From: Nostoc sp. NMS8
Lineage (GTDB): Bacteria; Cyanobacteriota; Cyanobacteriia; Cyanobacteriales; Nostocaceae
Direction of reading: 5' to 3'
Assembly (NCBI RefSeq): GCF_017115045.1
Contig: NZ_JABXKK010000035.1
Location: 86,918-150,917 of the forward strand
Length of the DNA stretch: 64,000 bases
The position numbers were made by a program, and so were the translations under genes. Below, piece after piece: positions 1 through 9,303 of this stretch. Below the pieces are notes generated by a model, which worked only from the letters and a program-made list of their open reading frames with translations, was not told the origin of the DNA and did no database searches. Position 1 is the first letter of the stretch, and the number at the start of each line of letters is the position of its first letter.

Positions 1-51
1 TGCCACTGTAGTCTCTTTAGATGGGGTTTCGGTAAATTCTTGTTCTGGCAT
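1..51 (-). CDS. 5' end of an unidentified gene (partial)
   Basis: An ATG on the minus strand at 51..49 is preceded by a GGAG at a suitable distance and opens a frame that stays open to the window edge. Only 17 residues are visible (MPEQEFTETPSKETTVA), which are acidic and polar with no recognisable domain. The rest of the gene lies outside the window, so its function cannot be given. The ribosome binding site and the uninterrupted frame are the only support. Confidence 0.5.
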   Translation of the reverse strand, partial: MPEQEFTETPSKETTVA

Positions 52-149
52 TTTCACTCCTATTAATTTGACAGTTGAGTTTTTCTAATCTGGATAATTA
101 CAACCAAAAGGGTGTTGATTAGGTAATGCACAAGTGCATCAGTACAATT

Positions 150-300
150 GGGTGAAGGACACAAAAGGGTTTTAGTGTCCTATAACCATAATTGCCCCTT
201 AATATCTACTGCATCAACTACAAGGTAGATAGTCAGTAGGAGGATAGAACTCAGAAGGCAGTAGGATGTATTATAATCAACTTCCTGAGTTCTATTTTTT
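150..300 (+). ncRNA. candidate small RNA ending in a terminator-like hairpin
   Basis: The plus strand carries a 7-bp hairpin (AGGACAC at 156-162 with GTGTCCT at 175-181) and then a 9-bp hairpin (AGAACTCAG 246-254 with CTGAGTTCT 285-293, 30-nt loop) followed at once by a T run at 295-300. No open reading frame precedes it on this strand, and the flanking gene at 51 reads the other way. This looks like a structured transcript with its own intrinsic terminator. It does not show the Yfr1 core motif and I cannot place it in a known family. The 5' end is not defined; the long loop makes the terminator weaker than ideal. Confidence 0.3.
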
Positions 301-1041
301 GGAATCAACTGGAATCCCCAAGTTGTGATTATCCCATTCCATGTCATTTGCTCATAATCGTACTAAATCTAAGTACAAATCATGCAAAAAAAAGTCCACC
401 TCTCATTTATATAAGCCTAGAAGCCGATTTTATCTGATATTTAAGCCATCTTAAGCCGGGTTCGTCAATTAACCTATTCGTATTGATATTAATACGTAAT
501 AAAAGTTTTTGTGAATACACAAAAACTAGACATTTGACCTATTTTATGATATCTGTGCCTGGGTAGGGAGGCAGAGGAGTAGGGAACAAGGGAGAAGAGT
601 TTTCCCCTCCGCCCCTCTGCCTCTTTTCAATGCCTAATACCCAACAATTATCAAACTTTTGTTTTTTTCCTGATTGTATTAATTTTATAAGGAAGCAGTA
701 AAGTAGAGTAATGACGTAGGTATGGCAAAAACTCATTGCTATCAACTAGCATATTGAGGAAAGTAGTATGGTAAGGAGAAGACGCTCTCAGACAGGTCTT
801 TAGTGCAGAAAACTATATCGTTGCTCCTGACAAAATTAAATTCTGTTTGTCATAGCAATTGTACTTAGTAAAAAAGCTGCAAAAAATACTTGTACAGTAT
901 AAGGCTATGCTAATTATTTAGTAAGCAATTATTTTCTATTGCGATAAAAGAAGATAATGTAGATGTTAATGGCTAATTGAAGTGTTTGCACAAGCTAGGC
1001 TAATTTGATTATTTTTGTGGGAAGGCAAGGAGGTTTGAGAA
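301..1041. other. gene-poor intergenic region upstream of the histidine kinase
   Basis: The stretch is AT-rich. Its only clear structure is a purine/pyrimidine-rich hairpin at about 569-636, in which GAGGCAGAGG pairs with the later CCCTCTGCCTC. That element belongs to a dispersed family also seen near 33446, 58557 and 61299. A 68-codon minus-strand frame across the element is an artefact of the repeat. The kinase start has a strong AAGGAGGT at 1027-1034. Confidence 0.6.
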
Positions 1042-2766
1042 ATGCCAACTCAAAAGCCAACCCCTATTGACAGCAGTTCAGAAAGCAAAAAAGTGTCAGC
1101 CGAAGAGCAATCGACAGACGAACTCCCAACTATAGAATTTCCCTCACGAGGGAAACTCAAAGCTAGTTCTTGGCGCATCCATCAAAAAATTGGCTATGGG
1201 TACTTTGTAGCTATCGGAATTGGCTTTTTTGGCTCACTGACTGGGTTAGTGATTGCTAATTACTACCGGGGAAAGGAAGTTAGACAATTCAATCAAGCTT
1301 ATGAACAAGGGCAACTACTGAGTAATTATAAAGATGCAGTAGTCGGGGCACAATTACATAGCTCTAACCTAGTTGCTGTATTAGAAAATTCACAACAACT
1401 GCAAAGTAAAAAAGCTGATTTTCTGAAGAACGTTGAAAAAGCCAAGCAACTAGAGTCAAAAATTGGCGGATTTATCGATAGTAAACCTAAAAGACTAGCA
1501 GCAACAAGTTCGACTTTACAGACGTTATTGCTAGATTACAAGAATAATTTAAAAGCCTACGTTGACCAAATAGAAGTTGTATTACAGAAAATCGACTCCA
1601 AAAAAGTTCAGCCTCAGCAGATTAACTCTGCCCGATCGCAGTTATTAGCAATTATGCGTGGTGAAACAGCCATGCAGTTAGATCAGCTTTCGCAGAACTT
1701 GACTAATATCCTGCAAACTGCTGAAGATCAAGAGCAAGAAAGGCAAAAAGCGGTTGAGGAAGCAAAAATAGTTGAGCGATTTATTGTGATCGTGAGTATG
1801 CTGGTTTCCGTAGCGATCGCAGCTATTGTTGCTTGGCGTACCAGTCGAGCGATCGCAGAACCAGTGATCACTGTAACCCAAGTAGCTGAACAAGTTGCCA
1901 GGAAACATAATTTCGATTTACGAGCGCCTGTCACCACTGAAGATGAAATTGGGCTACTTGCCAAATCTCTAAATCGTTTGATTGAGCGAGTATCTGAGCG
2001 AACAAAAGAACTACAACAAGCTAAAGAACTAGCCGAAGCTGCTAGCAAGGCAAAAAGCGTATTTTTAGCCAATGTCAGCCACGAATTACGCACACCATTA
2101 AATGCTGTCATTGGCTTAAGCCAACTACTAGAAGACGACGCTACCGATCTTGGTTTATCGGCAGACTTTATCACAGACTTAGAAACAATTAACGCTGCTG
2201 GTAAGCATCTACTGCACTTGATTAACGAAATCCTCGACTTGTCAAAAATTGAAGCGGGGAAAATGACTCTTTATCCTGAGACATTCGAGATTGCGACGCT
2301 GATTCATAATCTTGTTCTCACAGTCAAACCAGCTATCGAAAAAAATGCCAATGTTTTAGAAGTAGATTTTGATGAACAACTTGGCACAATGTATGCCGAT
2401 CAAACTAGGATGCGGCAGGTATTATTAAACTTACTCAGCAACGCCAGTAAATTCACTACAAACGGCAAGGTGACGCTGACAGTCAACAGAGAAAAGGATG
2501 AAGTACGATTGGATGCTCCTTTGGGTATGATTACTTTTACCGTTAGCGACACAGGTATAGGTATGTCTAACCGTGAACAGCAGCAGTTATTTCAACCTTT
2601 TACCCAAGGAGATACCTCGACTACGAAAAAGTATGGAGGTACGGGACTGGGGTTAGCAATTAGTCGCCACTTTTGCCAGATGATGGGTGGTGAAATTATT
2701 GTCAAAAGTCAGCCGGGAATTGGCTCTACTTTCACTATTCGTCTGCCAATGACTGTGCAGGATTGA
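1042..2766 (+). CDS. membrane sensor histidine kinase (HAMP, HisKA, HATPase)
   Basis: This 574-residue protein is a two-component sensor kinase. A membrane segment lies at about 51-72, followed by a helical extracytoplasmic sensor region (about 73-245), a second membrane segment (about 246-266), a HAMP linker and a short coiled coil. The phosphoacceptor domain carries [11 protein letters not shown] with His347. The ATPase domain has an N box ([12 protein letters not shown]), a G1 box (VSDTGIGM) and a G2 box (GGTGLGLAI). There is no receiver or PAS domain. The start is fixed by AAGGAGGT nine bases upstream. No response regulator gene is adjacent, so the signal and partner are unknown. It converges on the carbonic anhydrase gene. 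Confidence 0.9.
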   Translation: MPTQKPTPIDSSSESKKVSAEEQSTDELPTIEFPSRGKLKASSWRIHQKIGYGYFVAIGIGFFGSLTGLVIANYYRGKEVRQFNQAYEQGQLLSNYKDAVVGAQLHSSNLVAVLENSQQLQSKKADFLKNVEKAKQLESKIGGFIDSKPKRLAATSSTLQTLLLDYKNNLKAYVDQIEVVLQKIDSKKVQPQQINSARSQLLAIMRGETAMQLDQLSQNLTNILQTAEDQEQERQKAVEEAKIVERFIVIVSMLVSVAIAAIVAWRTSRAIAEPVITVTQVAEQVARKHNFDLRAPVTTEDEIGLLAKSLNRLIERVSERTKELQQAKELAEAASKAKSVFLANVSHELRTPLNAVIGLSQLLEDDATDLGLSADFITDLETINAAGKHLLHLINEILDLSKIEAGKMTLYPETFEIATLIHNLVLTVKPAIEKNANVLEVDFDEQLGTMYADQTRMRQVLLNLLSNASKFTTNGKVTLTVNREKDEVRLDAPLGMITFTVSDTGIGMSNREQQQLFQPFTQGDTSTTKKYGGTGLGLAISRHFCQMMGGEIIVKSQPGIGSTFTIRLPMTVQD

Positions 2767-2855
2767 ATTAGGATTAGGAATTGGGGATTGGAGACTGGGG
2801 GGATGAGGGAAATAATAAGGTAATACTTTCTCCCTCTGCTCCCTCATCTCTCAAA

Positions 2856-3569
2856 CTAAGTAATAATAGTCACTATCCCTGTATCCAAATCGTAACGACC
2901 CCCGACAATTTTCAATTTGCCCGATTGTACCTGCTCAGTTAAAAGCTTTGATTTTTGCAACCGTTCAATTTGATATTGCACATTTGCCACCACAGCATTT
3001 TCAACCGCATCACCTGGTTGACTCTTGACCTTTTCTACAGCTGGCTTAATTGCCTTCACAAAACTACTAATATCACCGAGTAACGATTCGTTTTGGACAG
3101 CGGCGGTAACAGCCCCACAACGCTCATGGCCCATTACCATCAGCAGCGGAGAACCTAATAAAACAACTGCATATTCAATACTGCCGATCGCTTCATGTGT
3201 GGCAATATTTCCGGCAATCCGCACATCAAAAATATCCCCAATGCCTTGATCGAAAACAATTTCTGCGGGTACTCGTGAATCCGCACAACTGAGAATAGTT
3301 GCAAATGGATGTTGAGCTTGAGCAACTTCGTGCAACCGCAGCTCAGATTGATCAGGGTATTGGGGATGATGATTGACAAATCGCTGATTTCCCTCTATCA
3401 GCTTTTGCAAAGCTGCATCAGGAGTGAGGGATTCAGCAGAAGTTGAGGGGATTTCGGCAGCTTTAGCCTGTTCTACCCGCCAGAGTAAATCGCTGGCAGA
3501 TAGCATCATCCCAAATGCCCCGGTCATTCCCAACTTCAAAAAGTCACGACGTTCTATGAAATGTTTCAT
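2856..3569 (-). CDS. ecaB: periplasmic beta-class carbonic anhydrase (EcaB-like)
   Basis: The product is a 237-residue beta-carbonic anhydrase, which interconverts CO2 and bicarbonate. The zinc site is visible as Cys95-x-Asp97-x-Arg in SCADSR and as His148-x-x-Cys151 in GHERCGAV. The N-terminus (ERRDFLKLG followed by a hydrophobic stretch and AKAAE) looks like a twin-arginine (Tat) export signal, which places the mature enzyme outside the cytoplasm, as for the EcaB type. It lies 16 bp after the sbtB stop on the same strand, so it is probably the third gene of the sbtA-sbtB operon and supplies or recovers bicarbonate at the cell envelope. The symbol is by analogy. Confidence 0.85.
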   Translation of the reverse strand: MKHFIERRDFLKLGMTGAFGMMLSASDLLWRVEQAKAAEIPSTSAESLTPDAALQKLIEGNQRFVNHHPQYPDQSELRLHEVAQAQHPFATILSCADSRVPAEIVFDQGIGDIFDVRIAGNIATHEAIGSIEYAVVLLGSPLLMVMGHERCGAVTAAVQNESLLGDISSFVKAIKPAVEKVKSQPGDAVENAVVANVQYQIERLQKSKLLTEQVQSGKLKIVGGRYDLDTGIVTIIT

Positions 3570-3585
3570 TGAATTTATAACTCTC

Positions 3586-3897
3586 TTACAGAGACGCGAT
3601 ACATCTGACAGAGCGAATTTCCATCACATCGGAAACGTAACAAGTACCTCCGAATTTATTCAGGAGTGGTTTGATATTTTCGACAACACGCTTGAGTTCT
3701 TCTGGCATACAAAACGCGAGGATGTAAACATTATCAAGCATGGTCATGTCTAAATCTTCTGTCGTTCCTCGTAATCCTTTACCAACAACATTTCTAATGA
3801 CGGCATGGCTATGTACACCGGACTTGTCTAAATTATCTAAAATTTTGGCAAGTTCAAAGGAGTTGGCGATAATTTCTATCTTTTTAACTACGTGCAT
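3586..3897 (-). CDS. sbtB: PII-like protein SbtB
   Basis: The 103-residue product has the PII-like ferredoxin fold of SbtB, the partner that binds and regulates the bicarbonate transporter SbtA in response to adenine nucleotides such as cAMP. Recognisable stretches include HAVIRNVVGKG, followed by the T-loop region and the DVMEIRSVRC end. The start chosen is the ATG at 3897, four bases after the sbtA stop, rather than an upstream in-frame start, because this gives the usual SbtB N-terminus (MHVVKKIEII). The C-terminus ends at RCIASL, without the CGPxGC redox loop known from Synechocystis SbtB. Confidence 0.9.
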   Translation of the reverse strand: MHVVKKIEIIANSFELAKILDNLDKSGVHSHAVIRNVVGKGLRGTTEDLDMTMLDNVYILAFCMPEELKRVVENIKPLLNKFGGTCYVSDVMEIRSVRCIASL

Positions 3898-3901
3898 ATT
3901 A

Positions 3902-4870
3902 TTACCTCCAGAATAGGTTAATTCCGTAGAGATATAGCGGAATTCCCACAATAATATTGAACGGAAATGTGACTGCTAGAGCGGTAGAAACATATAGACT
4001 GGGATTTGCTTCGGGAACAGTCATCCGCATCGCCGCAGGCACAGCAATGTAAGAAGCGCTGGCACACAATACAGCGAATAACAGCGAATTTCCCTGAGGC
4101 ATACCGATGAATTTGGCGATCGCTAACCCAATGCCTGCATTGAGTATTGGAATTAGTATGGCAAATAAAATCAGGAAAACTCCGGTTTTTTGCAAGTCTT
4201 TAATTCTTCTGGCAGCCACCAGTCCCATATCCAATAAAAAGAAGGTGAGCATGCCATAAAACAACCCCTGAGCAAAGGGTTCTAATACGTGCCAACCACG
4301 TTCTCCTGTCAAGACACCGATTAAGAGGCTACCGACTAGTAGAAAAACTGAACTATTAAGAAATGCTTCTTGCAAAACTTCCGACCAAGCAAACTCTCGC
4401 TTTTCATCGGCGGTGAATATATTTACCAAAATCAGACCAACAATGATCGCCGGAGATTCCATCAGGGCAAGAGCTGCTACCATGTAACCATCATAGTGAA
4501 TACCAAGCTCAGTGAGAAAAGCGCCGGCGGTGATGAAAGTGACGGCACTGATAGAACCGTAGGTTGCTGCGATCGCGGCAGCATCGTAAGTAGCCAGTTT
4601 CCACTTGAGGATAAAAAAGGTGTAAATTGGAACAAAACAAGCCATCAACATTGCTGCCAGGAGTGTTAAAATTACCTCCTGATTCAGTCCGCTTTTGATT
4701 AGTTCTACCCCTCCTTTAAAACCAATGGCAAACAGCAAATACAACGAAAGGAGTTTGGGGACTGGTGGGGGAATTTCCAAATCAGACTTGACAAAAACAG
4801 CAGTCATGCCTAAAAAGAAAAACAAGATTGGCGGATTCAAAATGTTGGATACAATTAAGCTAAAATCCAT
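3902..4870 (-). CDS. sbtA: sodium-dependent bicarbonate transporter SbtA
   Basis: This is a 322-residue polytopic membrane protein with about ten hydrophobic helices, beginning MDFSLIVSNILNPPILFFF. Such a start is typical of SbtA, the high-affinity sodium/bicarbonate symporter of the plasma membrane and a core part of the cyanobacterial CO2-concentrating mechanism. The family identification is supported by the immediately downstream sbtB and by the carbonic anhydrase after it. The ATG at 4870 is preferred over an in-frame GTG two codons upstream because it has a purine-rich GAGGGG at good spacing. Expression is likely induced by low inorganic carbon, but I could not point to a specific operator. 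Confidence 0.92.
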   Translation of the reverse strand: MDFSLIVSNILNPPILFFFLGMTAVFVKSDLEIPPPVPKLLSLYLLFAIGFKGGVELIKSGLNQEVILTLLAAMLMACFVPIYTFFILKWKLATYDAAAIAATYGSISAVTFITAGAFLTELGIHYDGYMVAALALMESPAIIVGLILVNIFTADEKREFAWSEVLQEAFLNSSVFLLVGSLLIGVLTGERGWHVLEPFAQGLFYGMLTFFLLDMGLVAARRIKDLQKTGVFLILFAILIPILNAGIGLAIAKFIGMPQGNSLLFAVLCASASYIAVPAAMRMTVPEANPSLYVSTALAVTFPFNIIVGIPLYLYGINLFWR

Positions 4871-5377
4871 ATCCACCCCTCTTTATACTGGGAAAACCTG
4901 CAATTAAAGAAATTTTTCATCTTTAAAAATTTAACGGTTCAATGATGATGTATCGTGTATTGTTCCCTAATGTCAATTGGGTACTCAAGAAGTCAATAGT
5001 CCGATTGATGACTATACTCTCAGTTAGGTATGTACAGCGTTTTGCAAGCAAATAAACCACAGTTTAGGGAACATTGTCATGTCCCCACGAAAACCTTTAG
5101 GGGCAATTAATAAATTGCCCCTACTGTTGACAACAGAACAAGTTAGAGCTTGCCTACTATTTCTTGATGTTTGATTCCCCGTGGCTGATTTTACGACACA
5201 ACGCGCAGGAATAACTCATAGCTAACTTTTCTACGTAGAAAAGTTAACGTATTGTCGGGACAATTCATGAATTGCCCCGACAGAAATTATATGTTTTTTC
5301 TGGTACAATATTTGTGGTAAAGTTCACCCACATTGGTGTCTGATGATGTGACGCCAGGCGATCGCTTTTTCACATCT
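4871..5377. repeat. divergent intergenic region with three palindromes
   Basis: Between the diverging sbtA and helicase genes lie three separate palindromic sequences. The first is an 11-bp hairpin at 5098-5123 (TAGGGGCAATT with AATTGCCCCTA). The second is a perfect 24-bp uninterrupted palindrome at 5223-5246, centred on CTACGTAG. The third is a hairpin at 5253-5282 (TGTCGGG with CCCGACA, plus an inner CAATT/AATTG). The first and third look like dispersed repeat hairpins. The second is compact enough to be a protein-binding site, but no regulator is assigned. Confidence 0.6.
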
Positions 5378-7702
5378 ATGACAACAACCCTTGACTTTCT
5401 CAGTCACCTTAACCCCAGCCAACGCCAAGCTGTCGAACATTACTGCGGCCCGTTACTAGTTGTTGCTGGCGCAGGTTCCGGTAAAACACGAGCGCTGACT
5501 TATCGCATAGCGAATCTGATTCTGAACCACAACGTTGATCCAGAAAATATCCTGGCGGTTACTTTTACCAACAAAGCCGCGCGGGAGATGAAAGAACGGA
5601 TTCACCGGCTGTTTGCTGAAGAAGAAGCAATGAAACAACACGGTAAGCAGTTAGATTTGTTGACAGAATATCAACAAATGGAATTGCGATCAAAAGTTTA
5701 TAAAAAAACGATAAAATTCTTGTGGTGTAACACTTTTCACAGCTTATGCTCTCGTATTCTTCGCTCTGAGCTTGGAAAATATCAAGATGTAAAAGGGCGG
5801 CGTTGGACTAACAATTTCTCCATTTTTGATGAATCTGATGTTCAAAGCCTGATAAAAGAAATTGTTACTAAAGACTTAAACCTAGACGATAAAAAATTTG
5901 ATGCCCGTTCTGTTCGCTACGCTATTAGTAACGCTAAAAACCAAGGCTTATCAGCACAAGAATTTGAGCAAGATCAACCCAATTATCGCGGAAGGGTAAT
6001 TGCTGATGTCTATAATCGTTATCAAGATAAATTAGCACAAAATAATGCTCTCGACTTTGATGATTTGATTCTAGTTACTACAAGATTATTTCAGCAAAAT
6101 GAGAAAGTTTTAAATTACTGGCATCGCCAATTTCGCCATATCCTCGTAGATGAATATCAAGATACTAATCGCACTCAATATCAACTCATCCACTTATTAG
6201 TGACTAATGGCGAAACTAAAAAGAGCGAATGGAAATGGGAAAATCGCTCAGTTTTTGTTGTGGGCGATGCGGATCAATCCATTTACAGCTTTCGGATGGC
6301 AGATTTCACTATTTTAATGGGATTTCAGGAAGACTTTGGCGATGGTTTGGCAGATGATGACACCCAAACGATGGTTAAGCTGGAAGAAAACTATCGCTCT
6401 TGTGAAAACATTCTGCAAGCGGCTAACGAACTCATTGAAAATAACACCCAACGGATTGATAAAATCCTCAAAGCGACGCGGGGTACGGGTGAGCAAATTC
6501 ATTGTCACAAAGCCGATGAAGAAATTGCAGAAGCAGCATTTGTAATTAATCAAATTACCACTTTAGAACAGCAAAATCCTGAGTTGAACTGGGGTAGTTT
6601 TGCCATACTTTATCGAACAAACGCTCAATCTCGTCCTTTTGAGCAATTTTTAGTAGAAAGACGAATTCCTTACACAGTTGTGGGGGGAATGAGGTTTTAC
6701 GATCGCAAAGAAATTAAAGATGTTGTCGCTTATCTAAGAGCGATAAATAATCCAGCTGATACAGTCAGTTTATTACGAGTTATTAACACTCCCCGGCGGG
6801 GAATTGGCAAAACCACTATTGATGCTTTGATGAACGCCTCTCAGCAACTAAGCACAACTTTGTGGGAAATACTCAGCGATGAGACATCAGTTAATACATT
6901 AGCTGGACGAGCGACAAAAGCTGTAAATAACTTTGCCGCAATGATTAGCCGTTGGCAAGGACAAGTCGCCACGCTTCCGGTGACAGAGGTTTTGCAAGGA
7001 ATACTAGAAGATTCTGGTTACGTTCAAGACTTGATGAGTCAAGGCACAGATGAAGCCACAGATCGGGTACAAAACGTTCAGGAACTTTACAACGCTGCAC
7101 TGCAATTTCAAGAAGAAAACGAAGAGGTTTCCCTGCGAGACTTTCTGAGTAGCGCCGCCCTAAGTTCCGATTTGGATAACTTAAAAGAAGGACAGACAGC
7201 CGTTTCTTTGATGACTTTGCACGCTTCCAAAGGTTTGGAATTTCCCGTAGTATTTTTGGTGGGATTAGAACAAGGGCTATTTCCCGGACACCGATCGCTA
7301 AGTGACCCTGCATCTTTGGAAGAAGAACGCCGCTTGTGTTATGTGGGGATTACTCGCGCCCAAGAGCGGTTATTTTTATCACACGCGCGGGAACGGCGTT
7401 TGTATGGTTCTCGTGAACCTGCGATGCGATCGCAATTTCTCGACGAATTACCAGAAGAATTAATATCTACCAAACGCGCGAGTCGTCAAAGTTATACCAA
7501 AACTGCTTCTACTCCCAATGGAAAACAAGACACAACCCAGAATTGGCAAGTAGGCGATCAAGTCTTGCATAAAACTTTTGGACTTGGTGAAATTACCCAT
7601 GTTTTCGGAACGGGTAGTAAAATGTCTGTAGCAATTAAATTTGCCAGCTTGGGACAAAAAATTGTTGATCCAAGAGTAGCGCAGTTGCAAAAAGTGGAGT
7701 AG
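5378..7702 (+). CDS. pcrA: UvrD/PcrA-type superfamily 1 DNA helicase
   Basis: The product is a 3'-5' DNA helicase of the UvrD/PcrA group, acting in repair and replication restart. The Walker A motif AGAGSGKT, the Q-motif LNPSQRQAV, motif Ia (AVTFTNKAAREM), the DEYQDTN Walker B, VGDADQSIYSFR, the ENYRS region, LMTLHASKGLEF and VGITRAQERL are all present in order. A C-terminal Tudor-like tail (VGDQVLHKTFGLGEI) is typical for PcrA. I prefer the ATG at 5378, giving 774 residues beginning MTTTLDFLSHLNPSQ, over an in-frame TTG 15 codons upstream. Neither start has a strong ribosome binding site. The gene is complete and ordinary for the family. Confidence 0.93.
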   Translation: MTTTLDFLSHLNPSQRQAVEHYCGPLLVVAGAGSGKTRALTYRIANLILNHNVDPENILAVTFTNKAAREMKERIHRLFAEEEAMKQHGKQLDLLTEYQQMELRSKVYKKTIKFLWCNTFHSLCSRILRSELGKYQDVKGRRWTNNFSIFDESDVQSLIKEIVTKDLNLDDKKFDARSVRYAISNAKNQGLSAQEFEQDQPNYRGRVIADVYNRYQDKLAQNNALDFDDLILVTTRLFQQNEKVLNYWHRQFRHILVDEYQDTNRTQYQLIHLLVTNGETKKSEWKWENRSVFVVGDADQSIYSFRMADFTILMGFQEDFGDGLADDDTQTMVKLEENYRSCENILQAANELIENNTQRIDKILKATRGTGEQIHCHKADEEIAEAAFVINQITTLEQQNPELNWGSFAILYRTNAQSRPFEQFLVERRIPYTVVGGMRFYDRKEIKDVVAYLRAINNPADTVSLLRVINTPRRGIGKTTIDALMNASQQLSTTLWEILSDETSVNTLAGRATKAVNNFAAMISRWQGQVATLPVTEVLQGILEDSGYVQDLMSQGTDEATDRVQNVQELYNAALQFQEENEEVSLRDFLSSAALSSDLDNLKEGQTAVSLMTLHASKGLEFPVVFLVGLEQGLFPGHRSLSDPASLEEERRLCYVGITRAQERLFLSHARERRLYGSREPAMRSQFLDELPEELISTKRASRQSYTKTASTPNGKQDTTQNWQVGDQVLHKTFGLGEITHVFGTGSKMSVAIKFASLGQKIVDPRVAQLQKVE

Positions 7703-7792
7703 AAAATTTTAAGTATTAAGGGGCGTTTATTATTTCAGCTTGATTTTTGCTATCCAACTTAACATCAAAAATCTTTAGTTAGATAAGTTTAT

Positions 7793-8764
7793 TCACCGCT
7801 CAATAGTTATCGTAACTGCAAATGAACCTATGTTATCTTGATACCATAAGCCATAATTTCTTTGCGTGTTAAGCTCATCCCATTTTTTCTTTCTTTCATT
7901 ATATTTATTCATAATTTCTGAATCTTGCTTTCCTTTATTCCAAGTTAAAAATTGCTGAGTAGCAATAGTTGTATCACTATTAATTGAACCGAGAACCTTA
8001 TTTAGATAATATTCACGGTTTCTACCAGTTGGTTCGGGTGGAAGATAAGCATCTTTTTTTTCTGCTGACAACCAGATATCATTGACTGTAAGTAGAAGTT
8101 TTCCATCAGTTTCAGCTTTAAATTTTCTTTCATTACCTATCTGATATTTATCAAGACTAAGGTTATCCTTTCTAATCGCTGCAATTAGCATTCCAAAAGG
8201 ATACTCTTTCATTGTTTTAAAATTGTTTCGTTCAGGATACAAGGGGTTATTGTCATCATTTTTCGATAATCCCTTAGGATCGTTCCAAGGAGCTTTCGGT
8301 TGTACATCTTCTTGAGCAGCTTTAATTATTCCTGCTAAGGAGAGATTAATTTTGCCAGAAGCAGTAATATTAACACTATCTCCTTTTTTAATTTGAATTT
8401 CAGGATCTACCCATTCATCATCTATTCCACCATTTGGGCTAAGTACCATAATAATACTTTTTTTATTGTCCTTTTCTAAGGTTAAAGTTCCTGCTTTATT
8501 TGCCTCAATAGAAATAGTCCCATCCTTAAGGCTTACTTTATTGGGCTTAATTTTATCCAAAATTATCCATGTCAACGTTACTATCCCAAAAACTCCTACT
8601 ATGAAATATGTCAAAAAACGTCGAAATTTTTCTGGAGATGTAGTCGAATCTACAACTGCTTTTATAACAGCATTAGGTAAAGCATCATTGTTATTACTAA
8701 TAGGGCTACCATGACTATTATCTTTATTGGTCTTGCCATCCAAATTCTTGGGTGATTGAGACAT
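7793..8764 (-). CDS. single-pass membrane protein with a possible PA-IL/LecA-like lectin domain
   Basis: The 323-residue product has a polar, Asn/Ser-rich N-terminus of about 47 residues and one membrane helix at about 48-68 (RRFLTYFIVGVFGIVTLTWIIL). A large soluble part follows. In it the order of elements (WVDPEIQIKKGDSVNITASG, then FGMLIAAIR, then GKLLLTVND, and finally YQDNIGSFAVTI) recalls the beta-sandwich of PA-IL/LecA-type galactose-binding lectins. That assignment is by pattern memory only. The domain is interrupted by Asn- and Lys-rich segments longer than usual. The gene is AT-rich and has no clear ribosome binding site. The neighbours give no functional hint. Confidence 0.7.
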   Translation of the reverse strand: MSQSPKNLDGKTNKDNSHGSPISNNNDALPNAVIKAVVDSTTSPEKFRRFLTYFIVGVFGIVTLTWIILDKIKPNKVSLKDGTISIEANKAGTLTLEKDNKKSIIMVLSPNGGIDDEWVDPEIQIKKGDSVNITASGKINLSLAGIIKAAQEDVQPKAPWNDPKGLSKNDDNNPLYPERNNFKTMKEYPFGMLIAAIRKDNLSLDKYQIGNERKFKAETDGKLLLTVNDIWLSAEKKDAYLPPEPTGRNREYYLNKVLGSINSDTTIATQQFLTWNKGKQDSEIMNKYNERKKKWDELNTQRNYGLWYQDNIGSFAVTITIER

Positions 8765-8944
8765 AATATACTAATTTTTTTATAAATTAGTATTATACCA
8801 TGATTGTGAAAGTATTATAAGTTAATACTTGTTTAATATATGAATAAGAAAGCATAGAATATCGCACAATAATCGTTCTCTAGCTATGTGGAAAAACAGG
8901 AAAATTTTTTAGTAGCTAAAAATGTACTTCCCCCAGCAATATTT

Positions 8945-9238
8945 TCATATTTCAATTTCTTCAAAGTGTTCAACAATGGGAGATGGATCATAAAAATGAT
9001 GTAGAAGTTTTTTCCACTCTTGAAACTCGGCAGAACTTCTAAATCCGACAGTATGAGATTCTAAAGTTTCCCATCTGACAAGTAATAAATATTTACCTTT
9101 GACTTCTATACATTTATGCAATTCATGTGATAAATATCCGTCCATTGAGGAAATAATTTTAGAAGCTTTTTTGAAAGTAGCTTCAAAATCGGATTCTAAA
9201 CCGGGTTTAACATGAAGAATAACTGCCTCAAGAATCAT
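8945..9238 (-). CDS. ABM-domain protein (antibiotic biosynthesis monooxygenase-like)
   Basis: The 97-residue protein has the dimeric alpha/beta-barrel pattern of the ABM family: MILEAVILHVKPGLESDFEATFKKASKIIS, then YLSHELHKCIE, YLLLVRWETLESHTVGFRSS and a short acidic end. Members are small monooxygenases or heme-degrading enzymes, and many have unknown substrates. No heme-ligand motif can be asserted. A duplicated fragment of its 5' end and leader occurs at about 11047-11121, fused to part of another gene. It is likely a monocistronic gene, since the upstream MATE gene ends 66 bp away on the same strand. Confidence 0.8.
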   Translation of the reverse strand: MILEAVILHVKPGLESDFEATFKKASKIISSMDGYLSHELHKCIEVKGKYLLLVRWETLESHTVGFRSSAEFQEWKKLLHHFYDPSPIVEHFEEIEI

Positions 9239-9303
9239 AAAGTTTTGCGGTGATAATTAAGCTAATGTTAACGCAATGTACAACTTCTTCTTTTGGCTAT
9301 CCA

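Noticed and set aside
539..745. 68-codon minus-strand frame
   Set aside because: It overlaps the purine/pyrimidine hairpin repeat, has an implausible Cys- and Pro-rich composition and no ribosome binding site.
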